Below, in pieces: positions 38,328-46,536 of a DNA stretch of 64,000 nucleotides. Each line of letters begins with the position of its first letter. The stretch's first letter is position 1. The stretch comes from Ramlibacter lithotrophicus (GTDB lineage: Bacteria > Pseudomonadota > Gammaproteobacteria > Burkholderiales > Burkholderiaceae_C). Position numbers and translations under genes: made by a program. Under the pieces are notes generated by a model that saw only the letters and a program-made list of their open reading frames with translations, did no database searches and was not told the origin of the DNA. Where the stretch lies: contig NZ_VTOX01000011.1 of NCBI RefSeq assembly GCF_012184415.1, positions 62,001 through 126,000 of the forward strand. Direction: 5' to 3'.

Positions 38328-38957
38328 CTACTCACCGTCGATGTCGACCTGCGCCATGAAGGCTGCAAGGTCTCCCCCGCACTCCATGACAGTGTTGAAG
38401 AGGGCGTGAGCGTCCGCGTCCCACTGCGGATGCATCCGCTTCTCGTGCCGGTACGCCCAGAACCGCTCATGGATAAACGGCAGCACATCTGTACGCCAGA
38501 ACAGCTGCTCCACGTTGGGGTAGCGCCTGGCCAAGTCGCGGTTGTGCTCTTCGCCAACCGCAACGAGCCGAGCACTCGAACCTAGGTCCGCCCAGAACCC
38601 CCGCTCATATAAAGCGGCCGCGACGGCGGGCATCTGGGCCGGCGCATAGAAGCCTGCGGCCGAAAGTACTCGTTCCAGGTTTCCCCGGCCTGGCTCAGTC
38701 CAAGCCCGATTCAGCCGACAGAGAGTCCTCTTGGTCTCAGCAAGAACGACTTGCATCCTGGCATTGCCGGCGAACAGCGGATGGTCGGGCATCGGCCGAA
38801 CCTGATTCTCCGCCCGGTGAGGGAACCGCACTCCGAGGACATCGACGTCCGTGTGTTGGCCAACGCCCTCATCGACGTGCACGACAAAGTTGCTGATGGT
38901 CAGGAAACCATTCAGCCTGAAGAACCAGTGCGCAAGGCGCTCAGAGCGAATGTTCAT
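38328..38957 (-). CDS. predicted PD-(D/E)XK nuclease-like protein of unknown role
   Basis: 209 residues from the ATG at 38957; starts further upstream (to 39032, inside the repeat array) are possible because no strong ribosome-binding site is seen. The N-terminus (RSERLAHWFFRLNGFLT) is followed by TDVDVLGVRFPHR and QVVLAETKR, giving D39...E74-x-K76, the spacing of the PD-(D/E)XK nuclease core. The rest is alpha-helical and unassigned. It lies between inverted repeat arrays and next to the helicase-nuclease gene, which suggests cargo with a defence or DNA-processing function. No name is known to me. Confidence 0.65.
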   Translation of the reverse strand: MNIRSERLAHWFFRLNGFLTISNFVVHVDEGVGQHTDVDVLGVRFPHRAENQVRPMPDHPLFAGNARMQVVLAETKRTLCRLNRAWTEPGRGNLERVLSAAGFYAPAQMPAVAAALYERGFWADLGSSARLVAVGEEHNRDLARRYPNVEQLFWRTDVLPFIHERFWAYRHEKRMHPQWDADAHALFNTVMECGGDLAAFMAQVDIDGE

Positions 38958-39398
38958 GTGCCGAGCATCGTGTGCGTGACGGCCGGAGTCAATCCGAGCG
39001 CCGTTTTCAGGCCAGGTTTCCGGCAATTTCATGTGAGACGTGCAGCAGGCTGGGTCAACTCAATTGAGATTTTCAGCAGCCGCAGACATTTCATCTGAGA
39101 TGCCTTGCAGCTGCGGACAGGTCAAATGAGACAACCTCCAGGTTTGGGCATTCCATTTGAGATTTCGGGAGGGCACGGATTGCCTTCAGAAGTCCGGTTC
39201 AGGCAGCCCAACGCGCGAGGTCGCGAATTAGCCGCAGGTGACCTCCATCCCAGCGTCGACGGCACGTGCCCGAACTGTGCTCCGGGCGCCGCCAACGCAC
39301 TACCACCCCTTCCCACCAGCACGTGCCGGGCGACCTTCGGCCAGATGGACGGGTGAAATCCGCTCGATGATGGCTCGAACCCTAGGCAGAATCACCTC
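38958..39398. other. 441-bp gene-free stretch with the right repeat array
   Basis: Bases 39024-39178 are the 31-bp repeat array. Bases 39179-39398 show no coding pattern and no clear promoter; they must contain the promoter of the helicase gene that starts at 39399. Confidence 0.5.
39024..39178 (+). repeat. five imperfect direct repeats with an exact 31-bp period
   Basis: The pentamer TGAGA occurs at 39034, 39065, 39096, 39127 and 39158, exactly 31 bp apart, each within a longer conserved context: CA-N3-YCA-N2-TGAGA, then usually a T, and a G-rich end near position 27-31 of each unit. A 31-bp step is about three helical turns, so five protein molecules could bind on one face. No sixth copy is seen on either side. 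Confidence 0.8.
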
Positions 39399-42300
39399 AT
39401 GCCTACCCCCGCCGAGCAACTATGCAAGCTGCTTAACTATGTTGTCGAGCAGTCAAAAGAAATCGACCCACATGGGTACAAGCTTGTCGGGCACAAAGGG
39501 TTCCTACGGCACAAAGGGAACCTCACCGGACTGCCGGGCGTCAGCTTCAACCGCGAGGTGCAGGGAGACCATGTCTGGCTGCATATAGAAAGGCTCGAGG
39601 CGCAGCACCCGCCCGTGGTGCATCCCGAGGCCGTCCGCCCGTTGCTCACAGTATCGGAAGACCCCAGTGGAAAGCCGCCGAGCGTCAACGACGCAGCCCT
39701 GGCCCATCGCGTTGCGGCGGCCGCCAACGGCAAGTCACCAGAGCAGCTCCAGCAGGAAGCTTCCATCCTGCGAAGCACTGTAGAAAAGGCGCTGGACCAG
39801 TACTCGCCCCTCTGGAATGCATGGGCGGCCGGCGAAAAGCCTCGCCGCACGACCATCGACCTATACGGCGACTTGTTCTCCCTCGCCCACCAACTTGAGG
39901 CGGAGGAGACGGCTAAGCCGCAAGAACTGGTTTGGGGTCTTGGCATCACGGCCTGGAAGGTGTCCGCCGCGGAGGGCATTGGGGTAGTCGACTTCCAGTA
40001 CCCGCTGATTACCCAGGCCATGGAAATCTCAGTCGAGGAAGACTTGAGCATCGTTCTCCGGCCGCGAGGGGTGGAGCCGCGGTTGGAGTTCGACGCCCTC
40101 TCCGCTTGCCAGCTCCTCAGCGTCCCCGAAGTCGAAAAGGCAGCCAAGCAGTCGTTGGAGGCCACGAAGGAGCGGCCCGTTTCCCCGTTCGACGCGGGCA
40201 GCTATGAGCCTGTACTCAAGCTCATATCAGGCAATCTGCATGAGAAGGGCCGGTTCGTTCGGGACCATGACGGCCTTCCGGCTCCTGGGGAGGACCTGCA
40301 AGTCACCGACGCATGGGTACTGCTGTCCCGGCCGCGGTCGAACAACTTCCTGCATGAGGACATCGAGCGGCTCAAAAAGAGCATAGGCGATGGCGCCAAG
40401 ATTCCTGAAGGCGCTCTCGCCCTGGTCACGGCGCCCTCCGATGAAACTCCGGACTACAAACCGGTCACTTTCCGAGGCTTGTCTGGGACAAGTGGCGGCT
40501 GCGCCGGCGGAGAGCCCAAAGAACTCTTTTTCCCGCTTCCCTACAACCACGAGCAGGTGACCATCGTCGAGCAGCTGGAGCGCTCAGAGGGTGTCGCCGT
40601 GCAAGGTCCTCCAGGCACTGGCAAGACTCACACCATCGCCAACATCATCTGCCACTTCTTGGCCACGGGCCGGAAGGTGTTAGTCACCGCCAAGGGCGAG
40701 CAGGCACTTGAAGTACTGCAATCCAAGATTCCGGAGGAGGTGCGCCCATTGACGGTGGCCCTTCTCGCCGGCGACCGCGAGGGGATGCGGCAGTTCCAGA
40801 CCTCCATCGAGTCCATCCTGCACAACGTCTCGCAGCTGAACCCCGAGGTTGTACGCACCGAGATTGAGAGGGTGCAGAGCGCCATCGGGCAAGCACATGG
40901 CGAGCTTACGGAGATTGACCGTCGCGTAGACGAGATTGCTCTCGCGCAGCTCTCTGACGTGCAGGTAGATGGTGTGCTGATGCGCGCCCAGAAGATGGCG
41001 GAGCTGGTCGTGCGAGGCCATGCGCAGCATGCTTGGTTCGTGGACGTCTTGGACCTATCCGGGCAGAACGCGCCTCCTTTGAGCGGTGCGGAAGCTGCGC
41101 AGCTACGCGAGGCGCGCCGGACACTTGGCCAGGACCTTGGCTATGTCGGGGTGCGAATTCCTCGCAGCCTCGAGCTCCCAAGCGCTGCTGACATTGGCCG
41201 ACTGCACGACACGCTTGTCAGCATCCGGGACATAGAGGAGCGGGAAGCGGCAGGCGGCCTGCTCGCCCTGCGCGCAAACACGCCGGAGGTACTCGCCGAG
41301 GCTCGTAGGATGCTCTCCGTTGTGGAAGTAGCGGCGGCACTGGCTCACGAGTTGGAAGAGACCGGCGAAATTTGGACGGCGGAACTGCGGAAAAGGTGTC
41401 GTCAGGCGCAGTTCGATGCCGAACGCAAAGCCTTGGAAGCCCTGTTTTCCGACATCCAGGAGCTGGTGAAGGCGCGGGCCGAGTTCCTGCAGCAGCCGGT
41501 CGAAGTTCCCGAAGCAGCTCTCGGCCAGCCCAAGTTCACGGAAGCTGTAGGCCGCGGCTGTGAGACTGGCAAGCCCTTCGGCTTTCTGAGCATCGGCGCC
41601 GGTGAGGTGAAGGCCCTTGTTTCCGCGGTCCGTGTAGCAGGCCTGGCGCCGACAACGGCGGAGCGTTGGCAGCACGTCAAGCGATACCTGCATCTTCACG
41701 ACCGCGTCCGGTCGTTTGCCGCCAGGTGGAACCAGTTTGCGCAGACCTTGTCGATTCCCGTTGTGGAGGCCGGCGTGCAGGCACTGCGGCATCTCGAGCT
41801 GGTGACGTCGAGCGCACGCAAGGCTCACTTGCTGGCCACGAACCACGACGCCCACCTCCCGGTGCTCGCGGAGCGTGTGTTCGCAAAGCCACCGCTGACG
41901 CAGGTGCGTGGGACGTCCGGAGACCTGAAGCAGGTTCGAGAGCACCTGCGTAGCCATCTCACCCGTGCGGACCTCGCTGAGGCGGCCGTGATGCAGGCGA
42001 CGTTGCAAGAAAAGCTGGCAGGAGCCTCTGGCCCTGTGTCGGCCCAACTCCGTCAGCTGGCGGCCACCCTCGGCGACCGTTCCCAGAACACCGAGACTGT
42101 CGTGGCCCAGTACGCAGGCCTTGTCGCAGAAGTGCGTCGCATAGAGGCTCTCGGGCACGAGATTGGGACGGTCACTACCTTGGCCGAACGAGTGGAAATG
42201 GCCGGCGCTCCCATCTGGGCGGCTCGCTTGCGCTCGGAGACGGTTGCTGCTGCAGGCGAGGACCATGCTGTTCCGGTTCCTTGGCGAGATGCGTGGAACT

Positions 42301-44000
42301 GGGCTCGCTTGAAGACCCACTTGTCGCAAATCGAAGCTCGGGACGAGCTCCTCAAAATAGCCGCGCGACGGCGTGACTTGGAAGCGGGGCTGGCGCGCCT
42401 GTACATCAGTATGGTGTCCAAGTCGGCTTGGAGGTCCACGAAGCTCGCGGCGTCTCCGAAGGTGCTCTCGGCGCTTGAAAGCTATCGCACGGCAATCCAC
42501 AAGATTGGTAAGGGCACGGGCCCGAATGCGACGCGGCACCGCCGTGATGCCCAGCGGGCGATGCAGAACGCCCAGGCCGCGGTGCCCTGCTGGGTCATGA
42601 GTCACTCGAAAGTCTCGGAGACGCTACCGCCCATTCCTGGCAGCTTCCACCTGGTAGTGGTCGACGAGGCCAGCCAGTCGGACCTGTGGGCGCTTCCCGC
42701 GATACTGCGCGGCGCCAAGATTCTTGTGGTCGGCGACGACAAGCAGGTCTCGCCCGAGGGCGGCTTCATTTCTTCTGTGCGCGTTCAGGAGCTGAAGGAC
42801 CGATTCCTATCGGACCAGTACCACGCGGACATGTTGACGCCGGAGAAGTCGCTCTACGACATCGCATCGACTGTGTTCGCTGCCCAGAAGGTAATGCTGC
42901 GCGAGCACTTCCGCTGTGTGCCGGCCATCATCGCGTACAGCAACCGCTTCTACAACGGGGCGATGCAGCCGCTACGCATTCCTCGCGAGTCCGAGCGCAT
43001 CGACCCGCCGCTGGTGGACATCTTCGTGCCTTCGGGCAACCGCAATCAACGAGATGTGAACGTGCCCGAGGCCCAGGCCATCCTCGCGGAGATTCAGGCC
43101 ATCCTCGCGGACAAGCGCTTTGCCGGCCGCAGCATGGGCGTGGTCTCACTGCTAGGCGCCGAACAGGCGAAGCACATCGACACCCTCGTGCGCTCGAACT
43201 GCGATGGAGCGGAGCTGATTCGCCGGCACTTCAAGTGCGGCGACGCACGCGTTTTTCAGGGTAGCGAGCGGGACATCATGTTCTTGTCCATGGTGGTCGA
43301 CCCGCGCAAGGCCACAGCCCTGTCCGGCAACATGTTCGAGCAGCGCTTCAACGTCGCTGCGAGCCGGGCGCGAGACCGGATGTACCTCGTACGTTCCGTG
43401 GAACTGAAGGACCTTTCCCAGGCCGACCTGCGCGCCAGCCTCATTGGACACTTCACGAAGCCCCTGGGCGGCAGTGTCGACGAAGCCAAGAGCCTAGTGG
43501 ACCTATGCGACTCCGGGTTCGAGCGGGACGTGTACACGGAGCTTTTCAAGCGAGGCTACCGTGTCACCCCGCAGGTAAAGGCCGGCTCGTTCTTCATCGA
43601 CATGGTCGTCGAAGGCGCGAACGACACTCGGCTGGCCATCGAACTGGACGGCGATGAGTTCCATGGACCCGACCGCTGGCAGGCAGACATGAACCGCCAG
43701 CGCGTTCTGGAACGGGCGGGCTGGACTTTCTGGCGATGCTTTGCTTCCACTTGGTCGCTGCACAGAAAGGAAGTCCTGCAGGAACTGCTTGGCCGACTGA
43801 CGGCCATGGGCATCGAGCCGCTGGGAACTCTCGAAAGAGTGCCCTCGCTTGTGGAATCGCGAGTCTGGCAGCTCCCCATCAAGCTTTCCGGTGCTGAGCG
43901 CGCCGAGGAAGACGTTCTCGAACAGGCCATTGCCCAGGCAACTTCTGCCGCGTCAACGACTGGCGCATCCGTCTCCAGCTCACCACAAACGCGTCAGTGA
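39399..44000 (+). CDS. SF1 helicase with C-terminal Vsr/DUF559-like nuclease domain (defence-type fusion)
   Basis: 1,533 residues. The N-terminal 400 residues are unassigned. The helicase core has Walker A GPPGTGKT (403-410), Walker B VVVDEASQ (D1089/E1090), VVGDDKQVSP and motif VI around NVAASRARDRMYL (about 1315), with a long helical insertion between the two RecA halves as in Upf1/AAA_11-AAA_12 helicases. Residues about 1370-1470 form a small endonuclease domain (ERDVYTEL, GSFFIDMVV, AIELDGDEFHG, RQRVLERAGWTFWR). The architecture recalls the one-gene helicase-Vsr defence protein Hhe, but the DUF4011 hallmark was not seen. Base composition differs from the left half of the window. Cytoplasmic, nucleic-acid-cleaving role inferred. 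Confidence 0.85.
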   Translation: MPTPAEQLCKLLNYVVEQSKEIDPHGYKLVGHKGFLRHKGNLTGLPGVSFNREVQGDHVWLHIERLEAQHPPVVHPEAVRPLLTVSEDPSGKPPSVNDAALAHRVAAAANGKSPEQLQQEASILRSTVEKALDQYSPLWNAWAAGEKPRRTTIDLYGDLFSLAHQLEAEETAKPQELVWGLGITAWKVSAAEGIGVVDFQYPLITQAMEISVEEDLSIVLRPRGVEPRLEFDALSACQLLSVPEVEKAAKQSLEATKERPVSPFDAGSYEPVLKLISGNLHEKGRFVRDHDGLPAPGEDLQVTDAWVLLSRPRSNNFLHEDIERLKKSIGDGAKIPEGALALVTAPSDETPDYKPVTFRGLSGTSGGCAGGEPKELFFPLPYNHEQVTIVEQLERSEGVAVQGPPGTGKTHTIANIICHFLATGRKVLVTAKGEQALEVLQSKIPEEVRPLTVALLAGDREGMRQFQTSIESILHNVSQLNPEVVRTEIERVQSAIGQAHGELTEIDRRVDEIALAQLSDVQVDGVLMRAQKMAELVVRGHAQHAWFVDVLDLSGQNAPPLSGAEAAQLREARRTLGQDLGYVGVRIPRSLELPSAADIGRLHDTLVSIRDIEEREAAGGLLALRANTPEVLAEARRMLSVVEVAAALAHELEETGEIWTAELRKRCRQAQFDAERKALEALFSDIQELVKARAEFLQQPVEVPEAALGQPKFTEAVGRGCETGKPFGFLSIGAGEVKALVSAVRVAGLAPTTAERWQHVKRYLHLHDRVRSFAARWNQFAQTLSIPVVEAGVQALRHLELVTSSARKAHLLATNHDAHLPVLAERVFAKPPLTQVRGTSGDLKQVREHLRSHLTRADLAEAAVMQATLQEKLAGASGPVSAQLRQLAATLGDRSQNTETVVAQYAGLVAEVRRIEALGHEIGTVTTLAERVEMAGAPIWAARLRSETVAAAGEDHAVPVPWRDAWNWARLKTHLSQIEARDELLKIAARRRDLEAGLARLYISMVSKSAWRSTKLAASPKVLSALESYRTAIHKIGKGTGPNATRHRRDAQRAMQNAQAAVPCWVMSHSKVSETLPPIPGSFHLVVVDEASQSDLWALPAILRGAKILVVGDDKQVSPEGGFISSVRVQELKDRFLSDQYHADMLTPEKSLYDIASTVFAAQKVMLREHFRCVPAIIAYSNRFYNGAMQPLRIPRESERIDPPLVDIFVPSGNRNQRDVNVPEAQAILAEIQAILADKRFAGRSMGVVSLLGAEQAKHIDTLVRSNCDGAELIRRHFKCGDARVFQGSERDIMFLSMVVDPRKATALSGNMFEQRFNVAASRARDRMYLVRSVELKDLSQADLRASLIGHFTKPLGGSVDEAKSLVDLCDSGFERDVYTELFKRGYRVTPQVKAGSFFIDMVVEGANDTRLAIELDGDEFHGPDRWQADMNRQRVLERAGWTFWRCFASTWSLHRKEVLQELLGRLTAMGIEPLGTLERVPSLVESRVWQLPIKLSGAERAEEDVLEQAIAQATSAASTTGASVSSSPQTRQ

Positions 44001-44154
44001 CCTCCGGAGAATGCGGGCGCAGCTGTTCGCAGCCGCCTACTTCCTTGACAAAGCCGGGTCAACGGCGTCTGGGCGGGCATCCAGCGCAACAGGGAGTCCT
44101 TCGGGGACCCGTTCGGCAGCTAAGCTCTAGGTCTTCTCTCATAACGTTGGTGCC

Positions 44155-44613
44155 ATGCCAGTCAGCATCGAAGACGTGATGGGCCTGATGCGTGCGTTGA
44201 AGCGCCTTGCTGGCCCTCGATTCACGGGAGTAGGACTCATCTTCTACGAAGGCTCAGTCGCTCTGCCGGCCGTGCCATTGCGTGCGGGGGAGGATGCCCC
44301 TGCAGAACTCCCCGCGCCATGGAGCAATCTGCCGACGGTCCTTGCGCACGTCTCGGAGGCGGAGAGCCGCTGGCATGATGGTTTTCACTTCATTGACTGC
44401 AGAACTCTTGCACTCACCCACCTTGCGCAGTTTGTGGCTCCGCCCATAGCTCCAATTCTCAGACCACTGCCATCGCGCGGCGGCGCCCGACACATGACGG
44501 CGGCGCTCTCTTCGCGTGTTGCTGGCGTTCAGTGCGCAGCGCTCTTGACGTCGGATGGTAGGGCCAGCATCTATCGCGACGGCGAGTGCGTGGCAGCTGA
44601 GGACCTTGAATGA
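44155..44613 (+). CDS. stand-alone DisA_N/diadenylate-cyclase-like domain protein
   Basis: 152 residues with no membrane segment. After an N-terminal helix the protein shows the DAC-domain order: D75-G76-F77 (DGA in cyclases), then LAQFVAPPI, then G110-A-R112-H113-M114 (G-T-R-H-R in cyclases), then a strand-turn-strand AALLTSDGRASIYRDG that fits the SEETG...NG end of the domain. The key D, G, R and H are kept, while Ala, the second Arg and the late Glu are changed, so it may be an active dinucleotide cyclase, a related cyclase, or an inactive nucleotide sensor of the DACN type. It overlaps the next gene by ATGA. The assignment is by motif reading only. Confidence 0.6.
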   Translation: MPVSIEDVMGLMRALKRLAGPRFTGVGLIFYEGSVALPAVPLRAGEDAPAELPAPWSNLPTVLAHVSEAESRWHDGFHFIDCRTLALTHLAQFVAPPIAPILRPLPSRGGARHMTAALSSRVAGVQCAALLTSDGRASIYRDGECVAAEDLE

Positions 44614-45311
44614 CGAATCTGACTCTGACGCGGGACGAGCTCACACGGCTACTCATTGCCTTCAGTTGGGCTGCCTTTCTCTTTGCGGCAGCGCTCTGCT
44701 GGTGGAATGCCGAGGAAATTAAGGAGAACCAGTGGAGGGTTCTGCGCTACGTCTCGATGGGCATGACAGGAGCAACGGCAATCTTGTTCGTGTTCACTAA
44801 GTGGGCCTGGAAGTTGCCTTGGGTTGCTCAAGTCATGGGCCGCTCCATCGTGCACGGCGTCTGGGCAGGCCGCTTGAAATCCGACTTCCAACGCGACGGT
44901 GCAGGCGGTGTGGATGTCGCCATCGTCTTCCTCATCCGTCAAACCTACCTGACTCTCTCGATTCGGTCTCTGACGCGCAGCATGCGCGGCTCCTCGACAC
45001 TGGAGACACTTATCCGTAACGAGAAAACGCAGGAAACCAAGGTGTCGTACGTGTTCAGACTGGACCAGCCCTGGAAGCCGGGCGGCAAGAGCGGTGCCGG
45101 CGCCGGGGAGCTCGAGCTGGAGTCGGGAGAATCGGTTCTTAGGGGCGTCTACTGGACGGACTCGCCCACACACGGAACCCTGCGGCTCCAGAGAGTCTCC
45201 GAGGACATCGAAGGCATTGCCAGCTTTGAGGATGCGCTCAGGCGGTATCCGGAAATCAATCACAAGCTGACTAGCACCGAAGGTCAAACCGCGCCGCTGG
45301 CTGTTAGGTGA
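44610..45311 (+). CDS. Cap15-like two-TM, beta-barrel effector (S-2TM-beta type)
   Basis: 233 residues: two membrane helices (about 13-32 and 46-64), then a beta-rich domain from about 75. Its pattern (HGVWAGRLKSDF, VAIVFLIRQTYLTLSIRSLT, SSTLETLI, SYVFRLDQPW, GELELESGESVLRGVYWTD, THGTLRLQRV) agrees with Cap15/SMODS-associated 2TM-beta proteins, which in CBASS bind a cyclic nucleotide through the barrel and damage the inner membrane. It overlaps the DAC-like gene by 4 bp and is followed by the PIN gene 5 bp later, so the three are one translational unit. No CD-NTase is encoded in the window. Confidence 0.75.
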   Translation: MTNLTLTRDELTRLLIAFSWAAFLFAAALCWWNAEEIKENQWRVLRYVSMGMTGATAILFVFTKWAWKLPWVAQVMGRSIVHGVWAGRLKSDFQRDGAGGVDVAIVFLIRQTYLTLSIRSLTRSMRGSSTLETLIRNEKTQETKVSYVFRLDQPWKPGGKSGAGAGELELESGESVLRGVYWTDSPTHGTLRLQRVSEDIEGIASFEDALRRYPEINHKLTSTEGQTAPLAVR

Positions 45312-45316
45312 AATCA

Positions 45317-46513
45317 ATGAGCAGTCGAGACCGGAAGGCCGCAGAGCCTACACACCTACCGCTTTCCTCGCCAGAGGACGTCGGCGGCATTGCCGTCGAC
45401 ACGAACGTGTACAAGGAGTACGGCTTCCGGGTGAGAAGCCAACCATTGGTCGAACTCGCCCAAGTCAAAGAGCTCGGAATCAAGTGGCTGGTCCCAGAGT
45501 TCTGGGAACTGGAGCTGCAGCGACATATGGCGGAGAACGCCGACAAAGTGAACACCCTGCGTCGCGACCTCGCCAAGGCACGCGACTGGGCAGACAAGTC
45601 GCAGCTCGAACACGCGGAGAAGCTGTCGCAGGCGCTAGTCGCCGAGTCCAGCGCAGCGGTCGCTGCAAGGCTCCTCAAGGAACACTTGAGCAGCGGTAAG
45701 CCCGAACGACTGAAAACGGCGTGGAGCGCCGGCCCTGAAGTCTTGGGGAACTACTTTGCCAGCCGCGACCCGTTCGAGCCATCCGGCTCGAAAAAGAGCG
45801 AATTTCCGGACGCGTTCGCGCTGGCCACCCTGGCAGCCTGGGCGCGGAAGAACGATACCAAGGTGCTCGTGGTCACGAGAGATGCGGGTTGTCTGCGAGC
45901 GTGTGCGGCGTCGGATGTACTTGTTGGTTCGGACAGTCTGACCGAGGCCTTGGGAGCGCTGCGCCGGGCAGACGAGGGGCGCAGGGCAGTCATAGAGCAG
46001 TACGAGCAGTTGCTCTCCCGCGAGCTGCGCAATGAACTGTCGGAACTGCGGCGGAGCATCGACGCCATCATCGAAAAGCGCCTGCCGGAGCTGGAACTTG
46101 AAATCGAGTTCCTGGAAGACCGCGGCCTGGACTGCGACCATGAGGTGACGGATGTGAAGGTAGAGCGGATTGACCCAGTTGGCTACGCCGACGGCAGTCT
46201 GGAGCTCCGGGTCTTCACTGCCACGGTCGGCGAGCTGAGCTTCGCCTGTGAGTTCCAGGTTCGGGTCGAGGCCAAGGCACGATTTGCCCGGATATACCGT
46301 GGAAGCCGCACCAGCAGCCACCTGTACAACGCTCCAGAGGAAACCGCCGACGGCACCGTCGACCTGGAGGCCATCATCACCCTGCAGCCAGCCGGAGCTC
46401 TGTCCGCGCAGACGCTTCCGCAGGCGAACGTTCGCCGGGTGGAGCTCGACGTACGTGAAGCCAACATCGACTTCGGCTCCGTGGATGCCTGGGAGCCCGG
46501 CTACGAGGAGTGA
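45317..46513 (+). CDS. PIN-domain (DUF4935-like) protein with beta-rich C-terminal domain
   Basis: 398 residues from the ATG at 45317, which has AGGTGA upstream; a GTG at 45308 overlapping the previous stop is possible. Residues about 20-215 form a PIN domain with D28 (AVDTNVY), an acidic stretch PEFWELELQRH, D165 (FPDAFALATLAAWARK) and VVTRDAGC (Asp about 191), enough for a metal-dependent RNase. A charged helical linker follows and the last 130 residues are beta-rich (DVKVERIDPVGYADGSLELRV) and unassigned. It ends the three-gene unit and converges on the Argonaute gene 23 bp away. It could be a second effector or a toxin. Confidence 0.75.
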   Translation: MSSRDRKAAEPTHLPLSSPEDVGGIAVDTNVYKEYGFRVRSQPLVELAQVKELGIKWLVPEFWELELQRHMAENADKVNTLRRDLAKARDWADKSQLEHAEKLSQALVAESSAAVAARLLKEHLSSGKPERLKTAWSAGPEVLGNYFASRDPFEPSGSKKSEFPDAFALATLAAWARKNDTKVLVVTRDAGCLRACAASDVLVGSDSLTEALGALRRADEGRRAVIEQYEQLLSRELRNELSELRRSIDAIIEKRLPELELEIEFLEDRGLDCDHEVTDVKVERIDPVGYADGSLELRVFTATVGELSFACEFQVRVEAKARFARIYRGSRTSSHLYNAPEETADGTVDLEAIITLQPAGALSAQTLPQANVRRVELDVREANIDFGSVDAWEPGYEE

Positions 46514-46518
46514 CTGAT

Positions 46519-46534
46519 GCCTCCCGGCAGAGGC
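46519..46534. terminator. short hairpin between the PIN gene and the convergent pAgo gene
   Basis: GCCTC (46519-46523), loop CCGGCA, GAGGC (46530-46534) in the 23-bp gap between two converging operons. It is short and without a T-run, so only weak termination is likely. Confidence 0.35.
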
Positions 46535-46536
46535 GC

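Larger units (their letters stand above)
38076..39178. mobile_element. putative non-autonomous element: nuclease-like gene between inverted repeat arrays
   Basis: About 1.1 kb bounded by two related repeat arrays in inverted orientation, with one gene (38328-38957) inside and no transposase. Multiple spaced end sites are a known feature of IS21- and Tn7-like DDE transposons. Exact ends and target duplications could not be identified, so this is a hypothesis. Confidence 0.35.

Noticed and set aside
38957-39032. Upstream start of the nuclease-like gene at 39032
   Set aside because: It would translate part of the first 31-bp repeat and has no ribosome-binding site; 38957 starts at the conserved-looking region, though this is uncertain.
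39024-39178. CRISPR array
   Set aside because: The 31-bp units are imperfect throughout; there is no constant repeat separated by unique spacers and no cas gene nearby.
44092-44112. Terminator between the helicase and DAC-like genes
   Set aside because: The GTCC/GGAC stem has only four pairs plus a mismatch and no T-run; read-through from the helicase gene cannot be excluded.
44155-45311. Ordinary CBASS or Panoptes operon
   Set aside because: The first gene has neither the GS...DxD nucleotidyltransferase motif of CD-NTases nor the GGDD-type motif of a CRISPR-polymerase palm domain; DAC motifs fit better.
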